A DNA stretch of 64,000 bases. Origin: Sphaerolaimus hirsutus. Lineage: Eukaryota > Nematoda > Chromadorea > Monhysterida > Sphaerolaimidae. Every line of letters starts with the position of its first letter. Position 1 is the stretch's first letter. A program made the translations under genes and the position numbers. The stretch is taken from the NCBI GenBank assembly GCA_964036195.1, contig OZ038452.1, forward strand, positions 20,161,785 through 20,225,784, written 5' to 3'. Shown piece by piece: positions 23,291 through 35,310 of the stretch. The notes under the pieces are model-generated. The model was given only the letters and a program-made list of their open reading frames with translations, made no database searches and was not told where the DNA came from.

Positions 23291-23479
23291 ATTTAGTTGC
23301 ACAATTTGTTGCCCTATTGCACAAACTTAATATTGCACATGCGTGCCAACAATTGCATATGGCTCTGAATAGGGGTGGAAAACAATCATGATTTTCAGCA
23401 CCCCGATTTTTTAAAACATAGCTGGAGTCAAAATGAGTACCATTTTTTAATAATAATCGCCTTGAGCGGATATAAATAG

Positions 23480-23650
23480 ATAGGGTTCAAATGGGACCAC
23501 GGTGCCGGTCCCGGTAGATGGTTCGACGAAATTCCGGGACTGAGGCGGTCCGGGTCCCAACACCCCATTCCCGGTCCGGAAAAACAAAACAGCCAGTCCC
23601 GGTCCAGGTACAATGCCCCTATCCCGGTCCCGGAATTTTACAGTGGTCCC
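23480..23650. mobile_element. Element with GGGTTCAAATGGGACC end and CCCGGTCC interior
   Basis: The left end TAGGGTTCAAATGGGACC matches the terminus of the GGGATC family, but the interior repeats CCCGGTCCCGG. The right end is degenerate, so no duplication can be shown. Confidence 0.45.
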
Positions 23651-23696
23651 GGTTTATATTTTATAGGGATGAAAAAACGTTTGTGTGTACCTGATC

Positions 23697-24183
23697 GAGA
23701 GCATAGTTATTAAAACATTTTACGTTTACTCGAAAAATACATATACTTGAATACTGAGTACATTTACATTTCCCCTGGAAAAAATACCTGTACCCACCTT
23801 TACGCGTACATTTTTGAAAGTAAGCGAGTACAGAAAAAATAAAACGAAAAATTATAAGGTACATAAAAAGCAAAACTAGTCAAATGAATTGAAACGGCTG
23901 CGAAAATGGCAGCATAAATGATCGAAGTTGCGATGGGTACGGAAAGTGACTACTCTCACATTTACCTTTACTCACTTTTATGGTTTCCTAGGTACAAAAT
24001 CGAAAAATTACCGCCTTTACTTTTTTATGAGCAAAAATATGGGTATTTCGGTTTACTCACCATTTACACAGTGTAAAAGTAAAAACAATTTACTTTAGGT
24101 TTTCTGTACTCAGGGGTTAGTAAAAATTAAATACTTTACATTTGCGTTTACTTTGAAAAAAGTACAGTACTTTTAACAACTCT
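23697..24183. mobile_element. hAT-like CGTAAA-family element
   Basis: The ends are CATAGTTATTAAAAC and CTTTTAACAACTCTG, with an imperfect 8-bp duplication (ATCGAGAG / ATCGACGG). The arms are of TTTACGTTTAC type. A better copy is at 37442-37903. Confidence 0.5.
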
Positions 24184-24769
24184 GATCGACGGAAACATAA
24201 TACTGCAAAAATTATTTCAATATCTCTTTCCAATCATCTATGGGTTCGGCGCACAAATTGCTCGTGTTGGCGACCGCGGGGCTAGCAGAAATTTTTTATC
24301 GGTGATTATGGCTTGGTCCCCTCAATTCATACTTGAAAACACCTTATTATACTTTGACCCAATTGCACATACACCCAAATGCACTTTGACAGATGCGTTT
24401 AACCGGTACATTTTGTACTTTTTCCATTTTCATCATTTAAACGGTTTCGAACGGTTGCGTATAGGTAACTTCGATTGCAATTTTGACAATGTGACACTGT
24501 ACCTAAAACAGATACTCAGTAGTGGAATACTGGTAAAACATTCTTATGTGTTGTTTGTTTACTGTATTTATTGCATTTAAGATGTCCACACTAGAATGGG
24601 TGCTTATCTAACTAATGTGAGAAAAATAAGTGCTTTCCCACTTGAATAACTACCACATCACATATCAGTATGTAATGAGTCAGAAATATACAAAACCATA
24701 ACACGGATACTGGATGATGTATTTAAACTGATAGTCACCACATTGTGAGCTCAGACATTCTGGATACCG

Positions 24770-26250
24770 TATATCCTTGAATAAGACCCCCCTTGAATAA
24801 TACCCCCCCCCTTGAATAACACCCCCCTGTTGGCCAGGTGAGGAAAAAATAACGCCCCCCCTTGAATAACTCCCCCCTCTTGAATACCGTATTACCTCGA
24901 ATTATCCCCCCCTTGAATTAACCCCCCCCTCGAATAAACCCCCCCTCAAAATGGGCTGGGGAAATAATAAACCCCCCCCTCGAAATACCCCCCCCCTTCG
25001 GAATGATGTACGTCATGTACATAATAAATACGTCATGTACGCACTGTACATGATGTATATTACTGTTAATTTGCATCGCAGCTACACATAGAGTAGTTTG
25101 TGTAGCTATCTACGTTTTTATGTCCAAATATATCCTGTTTGGACACATTTATTACCTATTTTGGGTACGCAAATGCCTACTATTTATTACGATCCTTACA
25201 AAAATTTCTGACGAAATAATAACCCCCCCCCTCGAATTAACCCCCCCTCAAATTTTGCTGGCGAAATAATAAACCCCCATGGGGGTATTTCGAGGTAATA
25301 CGGTAAGTCCCCCCTCTGGGTAAAACGACAATGTGTATTTGAATGATTCAGACGCTGATGAACACGAATTTTAGGATGGATACGTTGTTTTTGTTCTTGT
25401 TGAACTGGTCATTTTCTGCATTAGATGTGTTGACGGAATGCATACAAACAATGAATAAAGTGAAAGTTTTCCTGGAAGTTCTGAGGAAAAAATAACACCC
25501 CCCTTGAATAGTACCCCCCCTTGAATAACTCCCCCTCCAAAACCTCTGACGAAATAATAACGCCCCTGGGGTCTTATTCAAGGATATACGGTATTTATAT
25601 TCTTTCAAATGTAAGAAAACATAACAAAATCTTATCGTTATTCATATTTTCTTCGGGCGTTTCCAGAGAGATTTCATTTGAGTTATTTTACCAGCAGAAA
25701 ATATAACAATTATCACAAATTATCACACAGTTGTTGAAGGAGCTATATTCTGATATATTTTCTCCAATTGACAAGAAATCACATGTCCAACTTTATTATG
25801 CATTTATTTGTTTGAGCTTCTGCTGCTGAAAGCACACAGAAGTTATTGCCCATTTCAGCGACTAGTGACGCCCGCGCTCATTCCGGATCACGTCACGTCA
25901 AGATTTTACAATCCGCCCGCTTCACGTGTAGCATGTGCGCATGTTTGTAATGGTATGCCCAATGTATATGACTTAATGACGAGAGTCACATACACAAACT
26001 TTCTCCAATGCAGCAATTTCGCACAAGTGGATGCTGAACCACCCCCAGCATCAGCACGACATGCCGCAACTAGCGTTGGGTTGGTATAGTGTATTGAATC
26101 TTGAATGTTGACAAACCCGCAAATCCTCGAATAACTCACCCCTGCTGGCGAGATGAGGAAAAAATAATTACCCCTCGAATACCCCCCCCCTGCTGGCGAG
26201 GTGAGAAAAAATAATTACCCCTCGAATAACTCCCTCCTCTGCATGAAAAG
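24770..26250. repeat. Cluster of CCTTGAATAA and CCTCGAAATACC foldbacks
   Basis: 24885-25305 is a 421-bp MITE of the same family as 11258-11668. Around it, 24770-24884, 25480-25592 and 26110-26240 are C-rich CCTTGAATAACTCCCC arms of a related family ending CCGTATATCCTTGAATAAG. 25600-26105 shows nothing else. Confidence 0.5.
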
Positions 26251-26338
26251 GATACAATACAAAAATGCATAAGAATATTAGCCTACGGCAGCGACAGCAG
26301 ATTCATGGTGTGTTTGCAGTGCATACAGGTAAATACCT

Positions 26339-28090
26339 GAATTGAGGCGTTTGGTTCTGTAACCCGTTAAGGACCAAAGTGAACAAAATTGAGTTAAGTG
26401 CGGATCTGACGTAAATACAGGGGTGGGCATTTTCAGTTACCGCTGGAAAAACGCGATAGCTTGAGCTACGGTTGAGCTATCACAGTGAAATTTTAACACA
26501 ATAGAGTAGACTCGATAGGACACCTATTCTGAAGTTTACAACCCAAACGGGCACATTTTGGGTGAGTTGTGGAACACACAGTTTTTAGTGTAATTTTGTG
26601 ACTCGGCGTCACGATAGGATAAATCAAGGGTGGCATTTGAGGGGGGGGGGGGGGTCACTGGCTTTGGCGTCGTCCCAATCTGTCGTACATTGGCCGATTT
26701 TGATGCCCTTTGAGTAAATATGTTGGGGTTTGGGGTCGGGGCTACGACCAAATTCTTTTTTTTTCTCGAACAGTACCCCAGTCCCGAGATAAAGGGGGTT
26801 AAGACACAAAATTACACAAAAAACTGTGTGTTCCATAACCCACACAAAATGTGGCCGTTTTGGTTGCAAACTTCAGAATAGGTGTCCTATGGAGTCTACT
26901 CGATTGTGTTAAAATTTCACTGTGATAGCTCAACCATAGCTCAAGCTATCGCGTTTTTCCAGCGGTAACTGAAAATGCCCACCCCTGTATATTTATGTTT
27001 TTCTTCTCGAGAGAAAAAAATCATCTCAATATCACATACCGTTCCCGAGATACAGATATACCCATTTTTGAAAACAAATGGAATTTTGCATCCGAAACCC
27101 ATTATCTCCAGCCCAAAATAGGTGAACTCGAAACCCGTTATCTCCCAAAAAATCTATCATTTTTTGCACCCGAAACCCGTTATCTCCATTTAAAAAAGTT
27201 TGCATCCGAAACCCGTTACAAATTTAGCAGGGAGGGAGCGCAATCCCCATACAAAAAAGCATTTTGCACTCGAAACCCGTTAAGGAACAAATCTCCATGT
27301 ACGTATGTTGATGTGTTGTCAATCAAGTAAAGTCGGCGGACATTTCACCCTACAAAATCGGAGAGTTAGAATTCGCTCGCGAATAGAGCGAACACAAAAC
27401 TTGGGTCCCACCCGGACGCTCGGAATTGAAAAAGAAAAAAATATTAAAAAAGAAATGGACGCTTCGCCGTGTCCGTGCGTGCCCGCCACCGTTTCAACAT
27501 TTCGTTTCAACGTTGTCCGTTCGAAGCGAATAAATTTGACTGTTTAAATGACCCTTTTACCGTTTTGTTAATTTTTCATTTGTTGGCTCTGTTCCAATAG
27601 AAGAGTCCCGATATGAGAACTTGGCAGCCAGCCAAAATTGCGAAATCCGCTATAAATGTGAATAAAAAAGGCTAACACTCACTATATAACCATGTATATA
27701 AACAAAAATAGCGATTATAAAGGTGGAAATTGGCAAAGTGGAGCAACTTTTAACGATTTTTTTAGCTAACTTTGACTTTTCACTCGCATTTGTATAATAC
27801 ACAACTGGAAACTGGGATAAGAGCCAAGTTTTCATACGTGACCCGATCCATTCCAATCATCAAAATATCGCGTCACAATAATGACGACATGCACTCTTCA
27901 CTGGAGAGACTGACGCAAATGTTTGTAGGGCGATACGTCTGCCGACTTTAGCCATAACTTTAACCATATTTGCCAGGCAGAGGGTCGTAACTATGGAAAA
28001 TGTAGAGAAATTAATGGCCTTTTCTAAAAGTTTTCGGCAAGCATTGGCACTCAAAGCATGCTGGCTCGGGCCAATGTGAACGTTTCAAAT
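26339..28090. mobile_element. GAAACCCGTTATCTCC foldback interrupted twice
   Basis: A second copy of the family at 719-1604: the left end AATTGAGGCGTTTGGTTC, tandem CGAAACCCGTTATCTCC at 27090-27290, and the right part GTAACTATGGAAAATGTAGA at 27990. A palindrome with CAGGGGTGGGCA ends (26416-26989) and the element 27328-27950 are inserted in it. Confidence 0.5.
27328..27950. mobile_element. 623-bp element with TAAAGTCGGC inverted ends
   Basis: The ends TAAAGTCGGCGGACATTTC and its counterpart (TAAAGTCGGCAGACGTATC on the minus strand) match over about 29 bp through CCCTACAAA. Comparison with 1390-1420 shows it interrupts the older repeat. The interior is not repetitive, unlike its neighbours. 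Confidence 0.5.
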
Positions 28091-28207
28091 GCAATGAATT
28101 AATTCCTAATTTTCTGAGGAAAAAACCACTCTCTCGATTGAATAGCCCCCACCCCCTCAAACAATAACTCCCCTGGGGTCTTATTCGACGATTTAGGGTA
28201 TCTATCC

Positions 28208-28576
28208 CTAGGCAAAATTTAGGATGCTATCCCCTGAACCCTCCTCTACCCTGTAAAAAATCGACTCTTCATCTATCCATCTGGAGAGATTTTCGAGTCG
28301 ATTTTTATCCAACCCCAGTTCCAACTCAAGCCGGCAACCCACGTCTTTCCAATTTGTTTTGGTTGACGCCACCGGCACTATAGCACGCATTTGCAGAACT
28401 CGCATTCGCAGCGCATGAATGAGTGAATCAAGATGATTCTTTGTTCCGTCATCATGCCTTATTCGCGAAGGCAGGTCCGCGAGGCGCACACCTATCCTCT
28501 GTTTGAGGCGAGACCACTTAAAATGCCAGTCGTTTCGTATGCTGCGAAAACGATCGTTTAGTATGCCGTAAGGCAT
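28208..28576 (-). CDS. Orphan ORF, unknown protein of about 122 residues
   Basis: An open frame from an internal Met (MPYGILNDRFRSIRNDW) to a stop, rich in R, L, D and K, with no simple repeats. Composition is protein-like (WKDVGCRLELELGLDKNRLE) and unlike the repeat-derived ORFs around it. It is flanked by foldback repeats on both sides. It could be an exon, a relic of a transposon protein or chance; I recognise no domain. Confidence 0.25.
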   Translation of the reverse strand: MPYGILNDRFRSIRNDWHFKWSRLKQRIGVRLADLPSRIRHDDGTKNHLDSLIHALRMRVLQMRAIVPVASTKTNWKDVGCRLELELGLDKNRLENLSRWIDEESIFYRVEEGSGDSILNFA

Positions 28577-28591
28577 CACTTCATGTGCCAA

Positions 28592-29816
28592 TTAGCTTTT
28601 TACACTGTACCGTATTTCTCCAATCAAAGCACCCCTGGTGCTTTACAAAATTGCTTTTTAAACAAATTCACAATATTTCAATGACCAGCCAGATACCTTC
28701 TGCTCGTGTATAGAACCATACAGACTGGTTCTCGGACATGGATTTTGACTAACTTTGTAACTAAGCCTACTAATTGTTCAATTGACAGCACATTCTCCCA
28801 TTCAAAAGAAAATTTCATGCCGGCATATCAACTGAAGCACTAGCCTTTGAGATGAGGCACTACAACATCTGAAGTGTGCTTTTCCGCAGAATGCGAAATG
28901 GACAGCATTTGAAATGATGCACCCTTGTTTCGCTACGAATCATTACTGTTCGGCGCGGATCAGCCGGTCCCGGCGTGGGCAAAACGTCCAGAAAGAGCAG
29001 AATAATAGCTCGAAGAAGCGATGGCAATTACCGGCCGGTAACAAATCACTTTCAGCATGTTATTCCTTTCGGAAGGATATCGCCACAAAATAATATACTG
29101 CGTAGGAAATGGGCACCATAATTTCGAATTTATGATGTTAAAGCTGTGCTGCACTTCTTGATCTCGGCCTTGCGGCGTGGATTAAAATATGATCATAAAT
29201 CATCACCACGTAGAATTTTGCGGCAATATCGTTGTTTGGGATGCCCAACATCACAATTTATAAAACAGTGTGTGTAAGTGGTGTCATTCCCGTTTTATGC
29301 AGCTGCGTGCCAAAATCATCCAGTCATTAATTCGCTTTTATTGTGATAAACTCCGCTGCTCCAGACAACCCCGTCAAAGGCACACAAACGTTCTGGAATT
29401 ATTATCTAGAGTTCTGACGTCTTCTACGTAAATAGCATTGCGATATGTTATTGAAAACGGTCCAGCCGTTTCATTTGCAAACGTTCCGTAATTAAGCTCT
29501 CACATTGTCTGCGTCTGATTATATTCGAGAGTTACAAAATGCGCACGATCATGGAATTGAGCGCAAAATTTGTGCAATCAAAACGAAGAGTAAGCAGCGA
29601 GGTGTGATTGCCAGTGCGGCCGCGTAGAAGCAATAAACTGCCCACTGCGGCCGCCGTTAGCAAACAACAATCTGCATTAACCGAAGCAAGGCAAAGCTCA
29701 TTTCTTTTTTTAAACCGTCTCATTCGCGCCCCACAGTCTTGCGACATTTTTCCCTTCCCTGCTCACATTGAAGAAACTTGCGCACGTTTGACGCGTGAGC
29801 TTCGCGAATCTAGATT
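28592..29816. other. Unassigned unique DNA
   Basis: No ORF with coding character, RNA gene or repeat family seen. A GCGGCCGC-like patch lies at 29617-29655. Confidence 0.4.
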
Positions 29817-29819
29817 CAC

Positions 29820-30298
29820 TTCAGGGGTTTTGTAGATTTGGACCCCTGTGGGGGTTCATATAGATAGTAAATCGCTTCTCCGGAGGCATAGATAACAGAA
29901 AAAAATTTTAGGGGGTTTGGGGTGTTTGGGGAGGGGGGTTCCCGGGGGTTCAATATATTTATAGACTTTTCGAAGGTATAGAAGGAAGAAGAGGGAAAAA
30001 TAAACCCCGCTAAAGGTATGTTAAAAGTAGGTAAAAAAGTATATAACCTTATATTGTACATAACACAGCTGAAAATAGGCAACAAAACACATGAACTAGT
30101 GATTTTGAACGTGAAAAACTATAAAAGGTATGAAAATAAGAGATTTTGAGCGAAAAATTGGATTGGATTGAGCTGGAGGGTTGGGGGGGGGGGGTTAGGG
30201 GAAAGTAGCCAAAAAATTTGCATCCGGGATAGATAGATAGCTGGCGGATTTTTGGGTGGGGGTAACACCCCCAACCCCCACCCCCCCTACTAAACCCC
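29820..30298. mobile_element. GATAGATAGC hAT-like element
   Basis: The ends are CAGGGGTTTT and AAACCCCTG with GATAGATAGC arms and G runs. The duplication is imperfect (ATTCACTT / CGTCACTT). Confidence 0.6.
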
Positions 30299-30299
30299 T

Positions 30300-31553
30300 G
30301 CGTCACTTATACATATTTACGTGATGTTTAAGCAGGCCCCTCACATTAATATAAATATTTATGCGTGCATATGTAGGTATTTATATTTATAGAAATGCAT
30401 AACTTCAGTCGCGCTACGCAGTGCACTGCGGCCCACGGCCGTGTCTCAAGCCACAACTGGTAGTTTTTGTGTTTTGTCTGATTACGTGCTAATGCGGTAT
30501 TGAAGCCCGGTCAGCCAAAACGTAGAGACAAAATGTGAGGTCGCATGCGCTTTTTCTGAAGCCGGAATCTGTGCTTCGCCGAGCGTTTTCGCCCGGCCAT
30601 TTGCGCAGCCAAGTCAGTATTATTGTACGACGTTTAGGACCATATGAATGCCCGTCAAATGTACGCACTTAGAATTTTTTACGATATCACGGCGCCATTT
30701 TGTCTCATGAAATGCCGAGAACACATAAACACCTCATTTTTATAGCTATTTTCAGCTCTTTATTGAACCTTCGACTCAAAGTGAGGTCATATTACCATTA
30801 TAAGATAATCGAACCCAGCGGTCCCACCTTTAGTACTTATAATGGGAAATGGCGGCGCGCTTGAGCCTCGAAAATTTCTATCCGCTTATTTATCAAAGCG
30901 CTTCCGGCCATCCTTTGCCAGTGAACTGAAATGTGAAATCTGAGCGAATAAATCGCATCAGGCTTCAAGTTCGAAGCTCTATGAAATTTGATGGCTGCGT
31001 TGCGGTAAAATAAGCACATCAACAAACAATCGCTGGTGTTAGATGGAAGGGTTTCGAAAAGAGCGCTTTGGTGCTTCTTCACCACAAAACTACGCTTACC
31101 TACTCAGCTGTTAACATCGAGACAATATTTTAGGCACTCATTATGGGGATGCCTAAAACGCCAAATTTTCGAGCCGCTTTTGCAAATTTTTACTCATATT
31201 GCCGATGTGATAGCGCCGTCAAATATGATGTATTTACGTATTTAGTTTATATGACGGGCCACAGTATTCCGATTTTAACTAATACATACACCCGACAAAA
31301 CATATGAATCTTCTACAGATACAAGTATGATGGTGTCTTGCATGAATTTGATGGAGTCCTGCCAGGACACCGGATGTAATTATTACCGCCAAATACTTTC
31401 AGCGATGTGCACCAATCACTCGAACCAAATTATCTGTCATGAAGCGTTCAATTCGACACGGTCGCTTTGCCATCACAGTTATTTTATGTATTCACGGCCA
31501 CTGGTCGCTCGCAGTGTCCCCAAAAACGCGGAACTGACGTCTCAATCTTCATG
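30300..31553. other. Unassigned unique DNA
   Basis: Moderate GC in the first half. No convincing exon, RNA gene or repeat. Confidence 0.4.
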
Positions 31554-31561
31554 ATCCGCTC

Positions 31562-32776
31562 TAGGGATGGTCGGAGTTTTTTAAAGGTTTTTTTTAACAA
31601 TAAAAAACGTTGTATTTAAAAAAAACCCTACCATCGAAACCGTTTTTTACAAAAAACCTCAGCGAAATTTTTTTGTACTAAGCACTAGGTTTGTGCAATT
31701 GTTTTGCGCGCATTTCACATGCACATTACCCTTGGTGGTGGTTTTCATTGGTTTTGAAGGATTTTTTGTGTTAAAGCTTCCATTTGTTTGTGCTACTGTG
31801 TGATAATAAGTCGTGATATGTTGGTGTAGTATATAAAATACAGCCAATGTGCCCCCACATACTTCTACAGTGTCAAACATCACTGGCAATGTATTAGCCT
31901 TCTCTTATAACCATATTTAAGCACTATTCCATGCCCAACTTCGCTTGAAGTCATGAATGTTTGACAAAAGGTGATATATGTCACGAGTCGACATAAAAAT
32001 GGAAATTTTTGACTGAAATCACCACTTATGCCATGGCTCCACAGCTATTCATTGGCTATATACAGGGTGCGACAGTTTAGATGGACGCTCTTGATTTCGA
32101 ATAACTTGTCACTGGGTTGTCGGATTAACGTCAAATTTTAGGTCAACATTAACAACTAAATAGAAAAGGATCCCTGAAAATATGGCTGCGATAGCTCCTG
32201 TCGTTCACAAGTTATTCATGCAAACGCGTAATTGTCACTTTTCCACCACCTAGCTTTACGACCAATTACGCTAGGGATTTCCTTATGGGCATAGCGAATT
32301 GGTGGTAGGCGTGCACGCATTTAGGCATGCTGCTGCGAAAAGAAAATCAGAAGAAAAAACTGAAAAAACAATCCGATCCCGGTCCCGAAAAGTCAATCCC
32401 GTTTGAACGATATCACAAGGTGGTGGAAAAGTGACAATTACGCGTTTGCATGAATAACTTGTGAACGAGTGGAGCTATCGCAGCCATATTTTGAGGGATC
32501 TTTTCCTATTTAGTTGTTAATGTTGACTCAAAATTTGACGTTAATGCGACCATTCAGTGACAAGTTATTCGAAATCTAGAGCGTCCGTCTAAATTGCCGC
32601 ACCCTGTATAACATCACAAGTCCTGCCACCTGATATACCTGTATATGTTGACTCGTAACCATCTCTGGGAGATTTAAAAAAAATTTTTTTCATAAAACCC
32701 TTTTTGAAAAAAAACGTTTTTTATTTATTTTAAAAAACCCAGGTCGTTGAAAAAAAACCTTTTTCGGTCATCCCTA
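31562..32776. mobile_element. GGGATGGCCGA-type hAT-like element with nested palindrome
   Basis: TAGGGATGGTCGGAG to GGTCATCCCTA with a 7/8 duplication (ATCCGCTC / ATCCACTC). The middle shares about 450 bp (ACTAGGTTTGTGCAATTG, TTCCATTTGTTTGTGCTACT) with 44630-45258, 58024-58635 and 59729-60432. 32062-32608 is an inserted palindrome. Confidence 0.7.
32062..32608. mobile_element. 547-bp palindrome with ACAGGGTGCG ends and TA duplication
   Basis: Arms of about 220 bp match (AATAACTTGTCACTG, AAATTTGACGTTAAT, CAAACGCGTAATTGTCACTT). Sister copies of the host element have GGCTATATAACATCAC where this one is split, so they show the empty site with a TA duplication. A CCGATCCCGGTCCCG relic lies in the loop. 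Confidence 0.65.
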
Positions 32777-32784
32777 ATCCACTC

Positions 32785-34160
32785 TCAAGTGTCCCGCTCG
32801 GTTCGATTGCAGTGCAACGCGGGGCACGCGCATGCAATCGAGCAACTTAGACAAACATCGCGTCGCCGAATGAGACCTACCAAACCCAGTGCGCACTAAC
32901 TGCGTAAACAATATGCGTGGAGAGTCACCAATTTACAATTTCAGGTTGAATTTTTATGAGGGGGAGCCGGCAGCGGGAGCGGACCCGTCTGTTGGACTCC
33001 CACGCACCCGCGTATGTTTCTGCTAGCTACATAGTTAAATTTAGTCTACCTCAGGTGCCACTTTCAGACACTGTAAAATACCCTGTCAAATGTCAACTGT
33101 CATGCAAAGTGTGATGAGACTGTAACGTAACGTAGCGTGGCTGCCATGTAACGTAACGAGACTGTAAAATGTTAAATGTTAAAAAAGTGTCAAAAGTCGC
33201 GCAATATGCCCTGTAAAATTACAACCTTCGTTTGTCATTTTGCAGGGCATTTTACATGATTTTTAAAACTTTGCCTGACAATTGACATTTGACAGGGTCC
33301 GGCAGTGCCCCCGGGTGTCTGTACCGTATTGTCACCAGCGTCGGTTCCCAACCTCAATTGCTAAAGTATCGGATGTCGCTCGAATTCAACCAACTTGAGA
33401 ATAGAAATTACCGCACTGAAGAACAAATATTTGCTTCGCATCGCTTTTAACAAGTGGTAGCAGCACGAAAATATAAGGTTGTACACCTCGCGGACCGCAA
33501 ATAGCATTGAAAAAAACGACCGATTTTGAGAAAATATAATTAAATATTATCTCAGAAAATCTCTCAAGAAAAAAATATAATTAAATCTCTTGGGTCATTT
33601 TGGAAAATATAATTAAATCTCTGAGAAAATCTCTTGCAGTTCAAAAAAATCTCAGAAAATCTCTCAACTTAAAGTATTTTTTAATCGATATTTCAAGGTG
33701 TTTGAACCATTGAGATTAGATATTGAGCATACTATGTGTTGTTTAACCTTTTCATTCACAATTTCATATGATAACAGCATATTGTTTACTGATGGCACAC
33801 TTTGTACTACCATGTATTTAGTATCTAAATAATTAACAAAATTTTTGTTTAGGCACATTTTTCCTCATAGTATAATACACTACTTTCACGTGTGATGATT
33901 CCCACAGAATTTATCAGATAATTTTCTCACAAAAATTTGGTAACTATATTTCCAAAGCATGCTGTCAACTCTTTAGTTGTTTAAACGGCTAGAACCCAGT
34001 GCACAAGTTTACCCGTTGCACAAGTAGCAACATCCAGTGCCAATGTAGACCCGGCGCTTAGGTCACTTTAGCACTGGGTTTTCATGGGACTACAGGGGTT
34101 CAGTGTGGTTTAGGGGTTAAAACATATTTACATATACTCAAAAATACATACACAAGTACA
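32785..34160. repeat. Unique DNA with two repeat patches
   Basis: 33070-33300 is an inverted repeat with GTCAAATGTCAACTGTCA and CCCTGTAAAAT motifs. 33530-33670 is tandem ATAATTAAATCTCAGAAAATCTCTC in parts. Nothing else seen. Confidence 0.35.
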
Positions 34161-34161
34161 C

Positions 34162-34610
34162 TACAGTCATCCCCGCGTTATCGGGTGGAGTGAAATTTTC
34201 GAAAACTTACACTTTAATGCGGGGAACCCGGTAACCGGGGGACGTGATGTACTATGATTGGGTTTAGGTAGCGGTAAAATAGGCTAATCGGTTAATATAA
34301 TGGTGTAACGAAGCTGCCGCACACATCCACACAAATTTTTATGCTCATTGATCGATACGCAAGTAATACATCATGTTTGTATCGGATGTGACGTGTCACT
34401 GGTGTTTTATACTCAAAATACCTGATAACTGAAGTTTATTTGTATAGAAAAGTGCAGTTTTCTTTCAAAATTCCACCCGATAACCCGGGAATGCGGGGAA
34501 ACCTGTAATGCGGGGAATTTAGTTCAGACGTGGCACTGTTTTTAAGAATTCAACCCAATAACACGGGTAACCCTATAACCGGGGGAACCGATAATCCGGG
34601 GATAACTGTA
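34162..34610. mobile_element. pogo/Tigger-like MITE (ACAGTCATCCCCG ends)
   Basis: The ends TACAGTCATCCCCGCGTTAT and CGATAATCCGGGGATAACTGTA (inverted) have TA borders. The interior repeats AATGCGGGGAA and GATAACCCGG. End sequence and TA target resemble pogo-type MITEs; the assignment is by analogy. Confidence 0.5.
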
Positions 34611-34885
34611 AGTAAATACATCTAAATTCATTCTGAAAACGTACCAGTACTCTCTTTTATGTATACTTCTTGAGAGTACTTGAGTACGGAAAATGTATTT
34701 CAGTTAACTTTTTTATCGGTTCTTTCATGCCATAGAACAGAAAAAGGGGAGGAAAAACTACAAATAGGGGCAAAATAGCCAAAGATGGGTATATAAGAAA
34801 ATACATAGTGAGAAAAAGATGAAAATTGGTTTTAAAAAAAGCACATGAACTGGTGAATTTGAAGCTGAAAATGAGCAAATATAGA

Positions 34886-35310
34886 GAGATTTTCTCGAGA
34901 GATTTTTTCAATCAGGAGAAAATATAATTAAATCTCTCTGGAAAATCATAGAATAAATATAAATCTCAGAAAATCTTATATTTTCTGAGATTTTCTGAGA
35001 TTTTTTAAATATAAATCTCCCAGAGATTTTTTCAATGCTAACCGCAAAGCATGCGCCCAAAATTATATATTTATGTCTCCGTCGATAACGCGCGAGCAGG
35101 ATACTTATGTACGCACTTCCACAAAAAGAAAAATATTTTAAAAAGTAAAAAGCGTATGTTAAGTCCAAACGACAAATGTTTTTTTCCGGAAACGTTTTTC
35201 TCTTTTGCTGGAAATTTTTAAATTTTATCAACGATGACGTCATGATGGAGTGTTTCATTCAGAAAAATGCATAGCGTGCGGTCCGTCGAGTATACTCGTT
35301 TCATTTCATC
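34886..35310. repeat. TCTCAGAAAATC array and dispersed CRE repeat, copy 2
   Basis: 34886-35037 is tandem GAGATTTTCTGAGATT in both orientations. 35036-35310 is the inverted partner of 17420-17690, with the same ATGACGTCAT, TGCATAGCGTGCGGTCC and CGAGTATACTCG core. Confidence 0.55.
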
